Origin: Candidatus Puniceispirillum sp.
GTDB taxonomy: Bacteria > Pseudomonadota > Alphaproteobacteria > Puniceispirillales > Puniceispirillaceae
Reading direction: 5' to 3'
NCBI GenBank assembly: GCA_028382965.1
Contig: JAOEUK010000002.1
Location: 62,001 to 126,000, forward strand
Length of the DNA: 64,000 nt
Shown here: positions 19,366 through 26,799 of the stretch, piece after piece
How positions within the stretch are numbered: the first letter of the stretch is position 1
Layout of the letters: each line of letters starts with the position of its first letter
Made by a program: the position numbers and the translations under genes
Notes under the pieces: model-generated
Database searches by the model: none
Seen by the model: only the letters and a program-made list of their open reading frames with translations
Told to the model about the DNA's origin: nothing

Positions 19366-20388
19366 GTGACTTTAAGATTAGCGATTAGCGGCTTTGGCCG
19401 CATTGGTCGAATGACCCTTCGTGCATTTCTGGAAACACAACGACACGACATGAAAGTTGTCTTGATCAACAGCCCTGGGCCTGTTGAGACATCTGCGCAT
19501 CTTTATGAATTTGATTCTGTGCATGGTCGGGCAATTGGCAGGGTAACCTATGGCGATGACTGGATGGATATTGGCACTGGCAAAATTCATATGAGCAGAG
19601 AGCGCGACCCATTACATATTTTACATGCCAAACACGGTGTTGACATTGTGCTGGAATGTTCAGGAAAATTTAATAATCGTGAAGCATCAGCAGCCCACCT
19701 TACCGCTGGCGCTAAAAAGGTTTTAGTATCAGCCCCATGCAAAAACGCAGATAAAACAATTGTTTACGGTGTAAATCACAGTGAGCTAACCGCCAATGCC
19801 GATGTCATATCTAATGCATCATGTACCACAAACTGTCTTGCACCTATTGCAAAAGTCTTGGCCGAGACAGTAGGTATCGAAGCCGGTTATATGACTACAA
19901 TTCATGCTTATACTGGTGATCAGCCAACGCTTGATTCAAGCCATAAGGATTTGCGCCGGGCACGCGCAGCCGCCATGTCGATGATACCAACATCAACAGG
20001 AGCCACCAAGGCAGTTAGCGAGGTTTTGCCACAATTACAAGGTCGCATGAGCGGATCTGCTATACGTGTTCCTACCGCAAATGTATCAGCTATTGATCTT
20101 GTAATTACAAGCAGCCATGACACATCAGTCGAAGAGGTCAATAAGCTATTAAGTGACGCGGCAAATGGGCCTATGAGGGGTATTCTGGGCATTAATGAAC
20201 GCCCCCTCGTTTCGATTGATTTTAATCATGATCCACATTCTTCAGTTGCTGACCTAACTCAAACAAGCGTATTGAACAAACGATTGGTGCGTGTACTGGC
20301 ATGGTATGATAACGAATGGGGGTTTTCTTGCCGCATGTTGGATAACGCAGGTGCTATTGGTGCTTTCTTATTGGCTCAGGCGCCTTAA
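19366..20388 (+). CDS. gap: Type I glyceraldehyde-3-phosphate dehydrogenase
   Basis: Oxidises glyceraldehyde-3-phosphate to 1,3-bisphosphoglycerate with NAD(P). It has the Rossmann start AISGFGRIGRM, the catalytic loop SNASCTTNCLAPIAK with Cys153, the His segment MTTIHAYTGDQ, and RVPTANVSAIDLV. The GTG start at 19366 is supported by TAAGGAG 7-14 bp upstream. Odd points: the segment after beta-strand 2 reads VLINSPGPVE, with Ser36 where NAD-type enzymes have Asp, and LDSSHKDL has Ser192 where NAD enzymes often have Pro. Both changes are seen in enzymes that accept NADP. Erythrose-4-phosphate dehydrogenase is a less likely alternative. Confidence 0.95.
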   Translation: MTLRLAISGFGRIGRMTLRAFLETQRHDMKVVLINSPGPVETSAHLYEFDSVHGRAIGRVTYGDDWMDIGTGKIHMSRERDPLHILHAKHGVDIVLECSGKFNNREASAAHLTAGAKKVLVSAPCKNADKTIVYGVNHSELTANADVISNASCTTNCLAPIAKVLAETVGIEAGYMTTIHAYTGDQPTLDSSHKDLRRARAAAMSMIPTSTGATKAVSEVLPQLQGRMSGSAIRVPTANVSAIDLVITSSHDTSVEEVNKLLSDAANGPMRGILGINERPLVSIDFNHDPHSSVADLTQTSVLNKRLVRVLAWYDNEWGFSCRMLDNAGAIGAFLLAQAP

Positions 20389-20424
20389 TCTAACTAAAGC
20401 AGCTTTGTAAACAAGGATAAATCG

Positions 20425-20991
20425 ATGAAGTTAAATGGTAATGCTGTTAAACCCGGCAATGTGATAGAACATAATGGCCGACTGTGGACTGCGGTAAAAG
20501 TGGCCCATGTAAAACCTGGTAAGGGTGGGGCCTTTGCACAGATAGAGCTTCGCGATGTGCGTGACGGCACGAAACTAAATGAAAGGTTTAGGTCATCTGA
20601 AACAGTTGAACGAGTTATTCTTGATGAAGCTAAATGTACATTTCTGTTTGATGAAGGCGAGCACTTAGTATTCATGCATTCTGAAACCTTTGAGCAAATC
20701 AGTATTGTCAAAAATATGGTTGGTGAACGTGCCACTTTTCTGCAAGATGGGATGATTGTTACAATGTCAAGCTACGAGGGAGGCCCCATTTCGATCGATT
20801 TGCCTGACACAGTTGTTATGGAAGTTGTCGAAGCGGATGCTGTTGTCAAGGGACAAACTGCATCATCCTCCTTTAAGCCTGCCGTATTAGAAAATGGTGA
20901 ACGTGTTATGGTACCGCCGCATATTGAAAGAGGAACACGAATTGTTGTGCGCCCCGAAGATGCAAGCTATGTAGAGCGTGCAAAAAGCTAA
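20425..20991 (+). CDS. efp: Translation elongation factor P
   Basis: Relieves ribosome stalling at polyproline stretches. It starts MKLNGNAVKPGNVIEHNGRLW and carries the loop VKPGKGGAF with Lys33 at the tip, the residue that is beta-lysylated by EpmA in organisms that modify EF-P. No epmA or epmB is in the window. At 188 residues with three beta-barrel domains (C-terminal GTRIVVRPEDASYVERAKS) it is full length. An AAGGAT site precedes the ATG. It lies 36 bp after gap and 23 bp before the suhB-like gene. Confidence 0.97.
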   Translation: MKLNGNAVKPGNVIEHNGRLWTAVKVAHVKPGKGGAFAQIELRDVRDGTKLNERFRSSETVERVILDEAKCTFLFDEGEHLVFMHSETFEQISIVKNMVGERATFLQDGMIVTMSSYEGGPISIDLPDTVVMEVVEADAVVKGQTASSSFKPAVLENGERVMVPPHIERGTRIVVRPEDASYVERAKS

Positions 20992-21014
20992 ATTTTAGAT
21001 TTACAGGATTTTTT

Positions 21015-21839
21015 ATGGCAACCCGTTCCGCCCTCATTAATGTCATGCAGAAGGCGGCAACCGCTGCTAGCCGCAATATGCTTCGCGATTTTGGTGAAGT
21101 GGAAAATTTGCAAGTAAGCCGAAAAGGCCCTGCTGATTTTGTTTCACGCGTTGACACCAACGCTGAACGCATTATCAAAGCTGAATTGCACAAAGCTCGG
21201 CCCGACTGGGGCTTTGAAATGGAAGAAAGCGGCATCACCGCTGGCAATGATCCGGATGCGCCTTGCTGGATTGTTGACCCTTTAGACGGTACTACAAATT
21301 TCCTCCATGGCATCCCACATTTCGCCATTTCAATTGCAGTTCGTGATAGAGGAAAAATTACAGCCGCACTAGTTTTTGATCCAATACGTCACGAATATTT
21401 TTTCGCCGAGACCGGTACTGGCGCCTATATATCCGGTTCTCATGTGAACGATCGTCGGCTACGTGTGTCTGGCAGGCGAAATCCAGCCGAATCTGTTTTT
21501 GCTACTGGCATTCCATTTCTTGGGCGTGGAGCAGCCGAAGATCACGCTCTATTTTCACGAGAACTTGCAAACATTATGGCGGTAAGTGCAGGTGTTCGTC
21601 GCTTTGGTTCAGCAGCACTTGATCTGGCATATGTTGCATCCGGTCGGTTTGATGGATTCTGGGAGCACGGGCTAAAAAACTGGGATATTGCTGCCGGGAT
21701 AATGCTGGTGCGTGAAGCTGGGGGCTTTGTATCTGATTTTGAATCACGTGATCGGGTTTTACAAAGTGGTGATGTGGTTGCAGCCAATCCTTCATTGCAC
21801 GCCGAATTGCTTAAGCATCTGGCTAAAGCACGTAGCTAA
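21015..21839 (+). CDS. suhB: Inositol monophosphatase family protein (SuhB-like)
   Basis: Mg-dependent phosphatase of the IMPase family; E. coli SuhB also acts in rRNA antitermination. Metal-binding motifs are FEMEESG (about residue 72), the core DPLDGTTNFLHGIPHFAISIA, and the C-terminal NWDIAAGIMLVREAGG. RFGSAALDLAYVASGRFDGFWE is the usual substrate-pocket segment. Length (274 residues) is normal. AGGA precedes the ATG by 7 bp. Gene order efp-suhB followed by the MotA/OmpA pair is common in alphaproteobacteria. The true substrate is not decided by sequence. Confidence 0.92.
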   Translation: MATRSALINVMQKAATAASRNMLRDFGEVENLQVSRKGPADFVSRVDTNAERIIKAELHKARPDWGFEMEESGITAGNDPDAPCWIVDPLDGTTNFLHGIPHFAISIAVRDRGKITAALVFDPIRHEYFFAETGTGAYISGSHVNDRRLRVSGRRNPAESVFATGIPFLGRGAAEDHALFSRELANIMAVSAGVRRFGSAALDLAYVASGRFDGFWEHGLKNWDIAAGIMLVREAGGFVSDFESRDRVLQSGDVVAANPSLHAELLKHLAKARS

Positions 21840-22069
21840 AGCATAGTCAGCTTGCATATTGTGATGCCAATTAAGTTATGGTTCAGACAGTTCAAGTAAA
21901 TTATTTTTTAAAAATCCATCAGCCAAGCTCTGAAAACTTGCGAATATTCACAATCCTGCCATTGTTGTATGGCACCGATTTGAGGCATGCTTGTTTGCAA
22001 ACTGATTGTGTTCGCTCGCATCGATTACATCGCACTCACCAAAGCACACCGCCGTCAGGAGATGAAATC

Positions 22070-23125
22070 ATGGAAACCAATCCTAAACGATATCTTTTCA
22101 GAATGTTTGTCTTTTTGTTTGCAGTTGGCATCATTGCTGCCTTATTAGCGGCCCCCCTTAGAGATGCCTTCATGGGAAATCCTTCGTTAAACGGTGTTAT
22201 TTTGGGTGCTTTTAGTATTGGTATTCTCTATATTACTCGGCAAACACTTCGGCTAATGCCTGAGCGCAATTGGCTATTGGCAGTCAAGGCCACTGGAAAA
22301 TTGGATCAACCTGCCCAGCGACCCATTTTACTTGCTACAGTGTACGCTATGTTAGCAGACTCTCGTCATGACGCCCAGCTATCAGCTCTATCACTGCGGT
22401 CAGTTCTTGATGGTGTTGCAGCAAGGCTAGATGAAGGTCGTGAAATATCGCGCTATATGATTGGATTATTAGTTTTTTTGGGGTTGCTCGGCACGTTCTG
22501 GGGCCTATTGCAAACAATCGGTGCTGTTGGAAATGTGGTTGGATCAATTGATACCAATAGCAATAATTTTGAAGCAATGATGGGGCAATTAAGAGTCGGG
22601 CTTGATGCCCCACTATCTGGAATGGCAACAGCATTTTCGTCATCATTATTCGGCCTTGCTGGATCGCTTATACTTGGGTTTCTTGATCTTCAGTTGGGGC
22701 AGGCAATGGGTCGGTTCTTCAACGAGCTTGAAGACTGGTTATCTGCATTCGCACGCTTTAATGATAGCAGCCCATCATCATCAGGCAATCAAAGCGCACT
22801 TGCTAGCGGAATGAGTGAGGAAGCAGCAAGAGCTTGCATATCCCTCTCACAGTCGATCGCTGATGGTGAAAAAAATCGCTCACGTTTGCTTGACCAAGTC
22901 TCACAGTTAACCACCACAATGGCCCAGCTTAATGAGGCGCTAGTTGACGATAAACGCATCCGTGATCATTTGGCCCAGCTCAACACTAATATCAGTAAAC
23001 TGTCTGGTGAATTACGCGCTGACCGCAATCAACAGACAGAAATATTGGCTAGTGAATTGCGTGGATTATCATCTTCAATCGCTACAATGATGAATGAAAA
23101 AACTCCTCCAAGAAAAGGAAAATAG
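22070..23125 (+). CDS. MotA/TolQ/ExbB-type membrane protein
   Basis: Predicted inner-membrane proton-channel subunit. I chose ATG 22070 (METNPKRY), which has CAGGAGA 7-8 bp upstream; an upstream frame back to 21878 lacks a membrane-protein character. The 351 residues show helices at about 10-30, 38-58, 128-150 and 190-215. The family core is LLVFLGLLGTFWGLLQTIGAV and then LSGMATAFSSSLFGLAGSLILGF. The C-terminal ~130 residues are a cytoplasmic helix-rich, coiled-coil-like tail (for example LNTNISKLSGELRADRNQQ). It is paired with the MotB/OmpA-like gene 5 bp downstream. No flagellar genes are nearby. Its function in this lineage is unknown to me. Confidence 0.85.
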   Translation: METNPKRYLFRMFVFLFAVGIIAALLAAPLRDAFMGNPSLNGVILGAFSIGILYITRQTLRLMPERNWLLAVKATGKLDQPAQRPILLATVYAMLADSRHDAQLSALSLRSVLDGVAARLDEGREISRYMIGLLVFLGLLGTFWGLLQTIGAVGNVVGSIDTNSNNFEAMMGQLRVGLDAPLSGMATAFSSSLFGLAGSLILGFLDLQLGQAMGRFFNELEDWLSAFARFNDSSPSSSGNQSALASGMSEEAARACISLSQSIADGEKNRSRLLDQVSQLTTTMAQLNEALVDDKRIRDHLAQLNTNISKLSGELRADRNQQTEILASELRGLSSSIATMMNEKTPPRKGK

Positions 23126-23130
23126 CCATA

Positions 23131-24300
23131 ATGGCTTTGGCACGAATTGGTAATGCACGTCGGGTAGAAAACTTTACATGGCCCGGATTTGTCGATGCTT
23201 TGGCAACTTTGCTAATGGTCATCATTTTTGTACTTATGGTGTTTGTTATTATTCAAGTAAATTTGGCATACCGTGTGTCTGGTCAAGATGCCACCCTGAG
23301 CGAAATGCGTCAGCAGCTTGTATCACTTGGCGAATTACTAAATATCGAACGGCGCGCCAGTGCAGACCTCGCAGCAAATCTTGCCCAAATCACCAGTCAA
23401 TTAAGCGCTAGCAATACCAATCAAGAAGATTTGCTGGCACAATTGACCATCGTTCAGGCATCGCTTGGAGCGCGAACAGCCGAAGTGGCACAATTGTCTG
23501 CCAAACAAGCAAACACCAAAGCCTCACTTACCGCAGCACACAGAAGTCTTGACGAACAGCTTGGTGCATTGCAGCTTGCCGAAGGACAGCTTGCCATGAC
23601 ACAAGCTCAAAAGCAAAGTGCCACTAGCAAGATCAAAATATTAGAAGCCGAAACCACAGCGTCCAAGGCCCAAGTTGTTCAAATGACCAACGCTTTGGCA
23701 GCATTGCGCGTTCGAATTGAGGGATTAACCAGTCTACTTGCTGAAAAGGACAAGCAGGCCTCAGCTGATAAAGTAGCGATTTTCAACCTTGGCAAATCGC
23801 TAAACAACGCGTTAGCAGGCCGCGTTCAAGAATTACAACGATTCCGGTCAGAGTTTTTTGGACGCCTTCGAGATATTTTGAAGGACCGTGATGATGTGGA
23901 AATTGTTGGTGACCGGTTCATTTTCCAATCTGAAGTATTATTTGAACAAGGCAAATCAGTGGTCGAATTAGAGGGTAAAAAACAGCTTGCAAAGCTGGCT
24001 ATTGCTTTAGCAGATATTGCCAAAAAGATTCCAAGTGACATTAACTGGATTCTGCAGGTTGATGGTCACACCGACAATGTGCCTATCCGACCCGGTCGTT
24101 ATGCTGATAACTGGGACCTATCGACTGAACGCGCATTGTCAGTGGTTAGACATCTTAACCAGCATGGCCTTCGAGCAAATCGGCTTGCAGCTGCTGGCTA
24201 TGGCGAATATCAACCACTCGACACCAGTGACAGCGATGATGCTCGCCGTAAAAATCGACGTATTGAATTAACAATAACTCAGCGTTTAATCTCGAAGTAA
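23131..24300 (+). CDS. MotB/OmpA-like peptidoglycan-binding protein
   Basis: Likely partner of the preceding MotA-type protein. A short N-terminus leads to one membrane helix (about 19-45) that opens with WPGFVDALATLLMV, placing Asp22 where MotB and ZorB have the proton-carrying Asp. A long coiled coil follows (about 50-220, rich in Ala/Gln/Lys). The C-terminal OmpA domain shows LFEQGKSVVEL, LQVDGHTDNVPIRPG, NWDLSTERALSVVRHL and NRRIELTI. The protein would be anchored in the inner membrane and reach to peptidoglycan across a long stalk. It starts 5 bp after its partner. Confidence 0.87.
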   Translation: MALARIGNARRVENFTWPGFVDALATLLMVIIFVLMVFVIIQVNLAYRVSGQDATLSEMRQQLVSLGELLNIERRASADLAANLAQITSQLSASNTNQEDLLAQLTIVQASLGARTAEVAQLSAKQANTKASLTAAHRSLDEQLGALQLAEGQLAMTQAQKQSATSKIKILEAETTASKAQVVQMTNALAALRVRIEGLTSLLAEKDKQASADKVAIFNLGKSLNNALAGRVQELQRFRSEFFGRLRDILKDRDDVEIVGDRFIFQSEVLFEQGKSVVELEGKKQLAKLAIALADIAKKIPSDINWILQVDGHTDNVPIRPGRYADNWDLSTERALSVVRHLNQHGLRANRLAAAGYGEYQPLDTSDSDDARRKNRRIELTITQRLISK

Positions 24301-24486
24301 AACCATGAAACAATAAATTTTGATTGCTAATATTTCATCAAAGGTTGACAGCTGGCAGTTAGGCTTTGAAAACCATCTGAAACATAGATACTTCAATGAT
24401 ATTGACCCATTTCTGAGAGCCAATAGACAAAAAATACATCTTTAAAATCAAATGGCGTGACTATTCTTAAAAACTACAAAAATTCT

Positions 24487-26334
24487 CTAGTTAGATTTTG
24501 GAACAGCAAACTGCAGTTCAGCAAGCGTTCGATAAAGCGCTGAATTCACCATCAACGATTCATGGGTTCCCATAGCCTGTAGACTGCCACGTTCCATCAG
24601 CAAGATCCTATCAGCACGAACAACAGTAGCTAGTCGGTGAGCAATAACAAGACTAGTCCGGTCTTTCATCAGGTTTTCCAACGCACTTTGAACGGCAGCC
24701 TCAGACTGAGCATCAAGCGCACTGGTTGCTTCATCAAGAAGGAGTAAACTAGGGTTCCGCAAAATTGCGCGTGCAATAGCAATACGCTGGCGCTGACCTC
24801 CTGATAACCGCACGCCTTTTTCGCCAACAAATGCATCATAACCACCTTCGATAGCCATAATAAAATCATGCGCTTGAGCCTGCTTTGCAGCGGCAATGAT
24901 AGCTGCCTCATCAGCCTCTGGTTTGCCAAAGGATATGTTACCACGAAGAGTCGATGAAAATAATGCAGATTCCTGCGGTACAAGTCCAATATGCCCACGC
25001 AGCTCTTCCAAAGACACATTGCGAGCATCAACTCCTCCAATCCTTATAGACCCTTTTAAGGGATCGTAAAATCTTAAAATAAGGTGAAAAATAGTCGATT
25101 TACCAGCCCCGCTTGGCCCTACAATTGCAACACGCTCACCTGCATTGACGGTAAAATTAAAAGCCTTAATTGCAGGCAAGCTCAAAGCTGCAGGATAAGC
25201 AAAATTTACACAACGAAATTCACAAGCTGCTTCAGCATCAAGATTGATGCGCTGTGGTATTTCTGGTTCTGGTAAACTGGCTTTTGTGTCAAGCAATTGC
25301 GCAATCCTCTCTGCAGCGCCTGCAGCGCGTTGCAGATCACCAGCAAGTTCAGATAAAAATCCAGTTGAGCTTGCTACCAGAAATGCATAAAAGATAAACG
25401 ATGACAGGTCGCCAGCACTTATACGTCCAGCCATAAGGTCCTGCCCACCAATCCACAAAATCACACCAATACCGCTAAATACCATAAAAATGACGATACC
25501 ACTCAACAGGCCACGAAGCCGGACTCTTTTAAGACCTGCATCAAGAGCTCGATCAACGGCCCTTTCAAAGTTGGCTCTGACAAACTGTTCACGTCCAAAT
25601 GCCTGAACGGTCCGAATAGCGCTAACAGTTTCTTCTGCCTCAACACCAACGTCTGCAAGACAGTCCTGTGCCAATCTTGACGCGGACCGCAAACGACGGC
25701 CCATAACGATAAGGGGCAGAACTACCAAGGGCACAACAACCAACACAACAAGCGACATTTGTGGGCTGGATAACACCACCATCACAAGGCCGCCAACAAG
25801 CAATAGGAAGTTCCGTGCCGCCATTGATAATGTTGAAGTCATTACCGTTTGAACAATACTTGTGTCAGTAGTAATTCTAGATAGTACATCCCCTGTACGG
25901 GCATTTTCAAACCAGCCTGCAGAAAGGGTGACAGCATGACCAAAAACAGCCCGCCGGACATCGGCGAGCACCATCTCGCCAATTTTATTTACCATGCTTG
26001 TTCGAAGGTAGCTACCAAAAGCAAGAACGACGGCGATCATCACTGTTGCCATGACAGCGCGATCAAGAAGCGCGGGATCGCGCTTTCCTAGCCCTTCATC
26101 AACAAGATAGGCTAGCCCACGCCCCATACCCAAAAGGGCTCCTGCAACAAGAACTAAAGCCAATACCGCCATAAGGATTCGAGCTTGGTGAGGTTTTAAA
26201 TAAGGCCAGAAAACAGCGAAAAGCTGTTTATTTGTATAATGGTGAACGCTGTATACTGTTTGATCATCTCGGAACGCCCTTTTCTGTTCAACTATTTGAC
26301 CCTTATTCATACACCAACCCCAACTTTCCTTCAT
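24487..26334 (-). CDS. ABC exporter, fused permease and ATPase (MsbA/LapB-like)
   Basis: Homodimeric type IV ABC transporter. Six membrane helices cover about residues 40-330 (for example MAVLALVLVAGALLGMG and VVLVVVPLVVLPLIVMG). The nucleotide-binding domain has Walker A GPSGAGKST, Q-loop VPQESALFS, signature LSGGQRQRIAIARA, Walker B LLLLDEATSALD and switch His in IAHRLATV. The start at 26334 gives 8 extra residues before MNKGQIVE; the second ATG is also possible. It is transcribed away from rpmE. MsbA-like lipid export or small-molecule export are both compatible; sequence alone does not choose. Confidence 0.9.
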   Translation of the reverse strand: MKESWGWCMNKGQIVEQKRAFRDDQTVYSVHHYTNKQLFAVFWPYLKPHQARILMAVLALVLVAGALLGMGRGLAYLVDEGLGKRDPALLDRAVMATVMIAVVLAFGSYLRTSMVNKIGEMVLADVRRAVFGHAVTLSAGWFENARTGDVLSRITTDTSIVQTVMTSTLSMAARNFLLLVGGLVMVVLSSPQMSLVVLVVVPLVVLPLIVMGRRLRSASRLAQDCLADVGVEAEETVSAIRTVQAFGREQFVRANFERAVDRALDAGLKRVRLRGLLSGIVIFMVFSGIGVILWIGGQDLMAGRISAGDLSSFIFYAFLVASSTGFLSELAGDLQRAAGAAERIAQLLDTKASLPEPEIPQRINLDAEAACEFRCVNFAYPAALSLPAIKAFNFTVNAGERVAIVGPSGAGKSTIFHLILRFYDPLKGSIRIGGVDARNVSLEELRGHIGLVPQESALFSSTLRGNISFGKPEADEAAIIAAAKQAQAHDFIMAIEGGYDAFVGEKGVRLSGGQRQRIAIARAILRNPSLLLLDEATSALDAQSEAAVQSALENLMKDRTSLVIAHRLATVVRADRILLMERGSLQAMGTHESLMVNSALYRTLAELQFAVPKSN

Positions 26335-26491
26335 TTTGCCCGACGACTTTTACATTTTCTAAATCGGGGGCTTGCTTATCGCCGCTATAGGGGATATACC
26401 ACCAGCGCTGTTTGTTAGCGAGGCTCATTCTTGCTACACAGCAAATATAGCAGTAAACCTAGGCACAAAAAGTCTGGCACCGGAGACTAGC

Positions 26492-26719
26492 ATGAAAAAA
26501 GATATACACCCTGATTACCATGAAATTACTGTTGTAATGACCGATGGCAGCGAAAACAAGACCCGTTCAACTTGGGGCAAGCCTGGCGATGTATTAAAAC
26601 TTGATATTGATCCAAAGACGCATCCAGCATGGACTGGCCAGCATCGGATCCTTGACTCAGGCGGTCAGGTTGCACGCTTTAATAAGCGTTTTGGTGGCCT
26701 TGGCATCAAGTCAGAATAG
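26492..26719 (+). CDS. rpmE: 50S ribosomal protein L31 (zinc-free type)
   Basis: Large-subunit protein at the intersubunit bridge. I chose ATG 26492 ([20 protein letters not shown]), with CGGAGA 5-10 bp upstream, over a 40-codon longer open frame, because family members begin exactly here. The 75-residue protein has [22 protein letters not shown] at its C-terminus. It lacks the CxxC zinc-binding pair, so it is a C-minus paralogue, the usual kind in alphaproteobacteria. It is followed by a terminator and stands between two genes on the other strand. Confidence 0.95.
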   Translation: MKKDIHPDYHEITVVMTDGSENKTRSTWGKPGDVLKLDIDPKTHPAWTGQHRILDSGGQVARFNKRFGGLGIKSE

Positions 26720-26746
26720 TTTTTACCATCATTATAAGCATTTAAT

Positions 26747-26769
26747 GCCGGCGGTCAGTCGGCTTTTTT
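26747..26769 (+). terminator. Intrinsic terminator after rpmE
   Basis: A short GC stem (GCCG pairing with CGGC, 9-nt loop that can partly pair) is followed by six T and lies 28 bp after the rpmE stop. The stem is short, so termination may be partial. Confidence 0.6.
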
Positions 26770-26799
26770 ATTAACTAGCCATCTAATTATTCCGGCGGT

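Noticed and set aside
21840-22069. N-terminal extension of the MotA-type gene to 21878
   Set aside because: The extra 64 codons have no membrane or domain character, and a clear ribosome site marks ATG 22070.
22070-24300. Zorya defence system
   Set aside because: Only the ZorA/ZorB-like membrane pair exists; no ZorC, ZorD or ZorE type genes follow, and the flanking genes are housekeeping.
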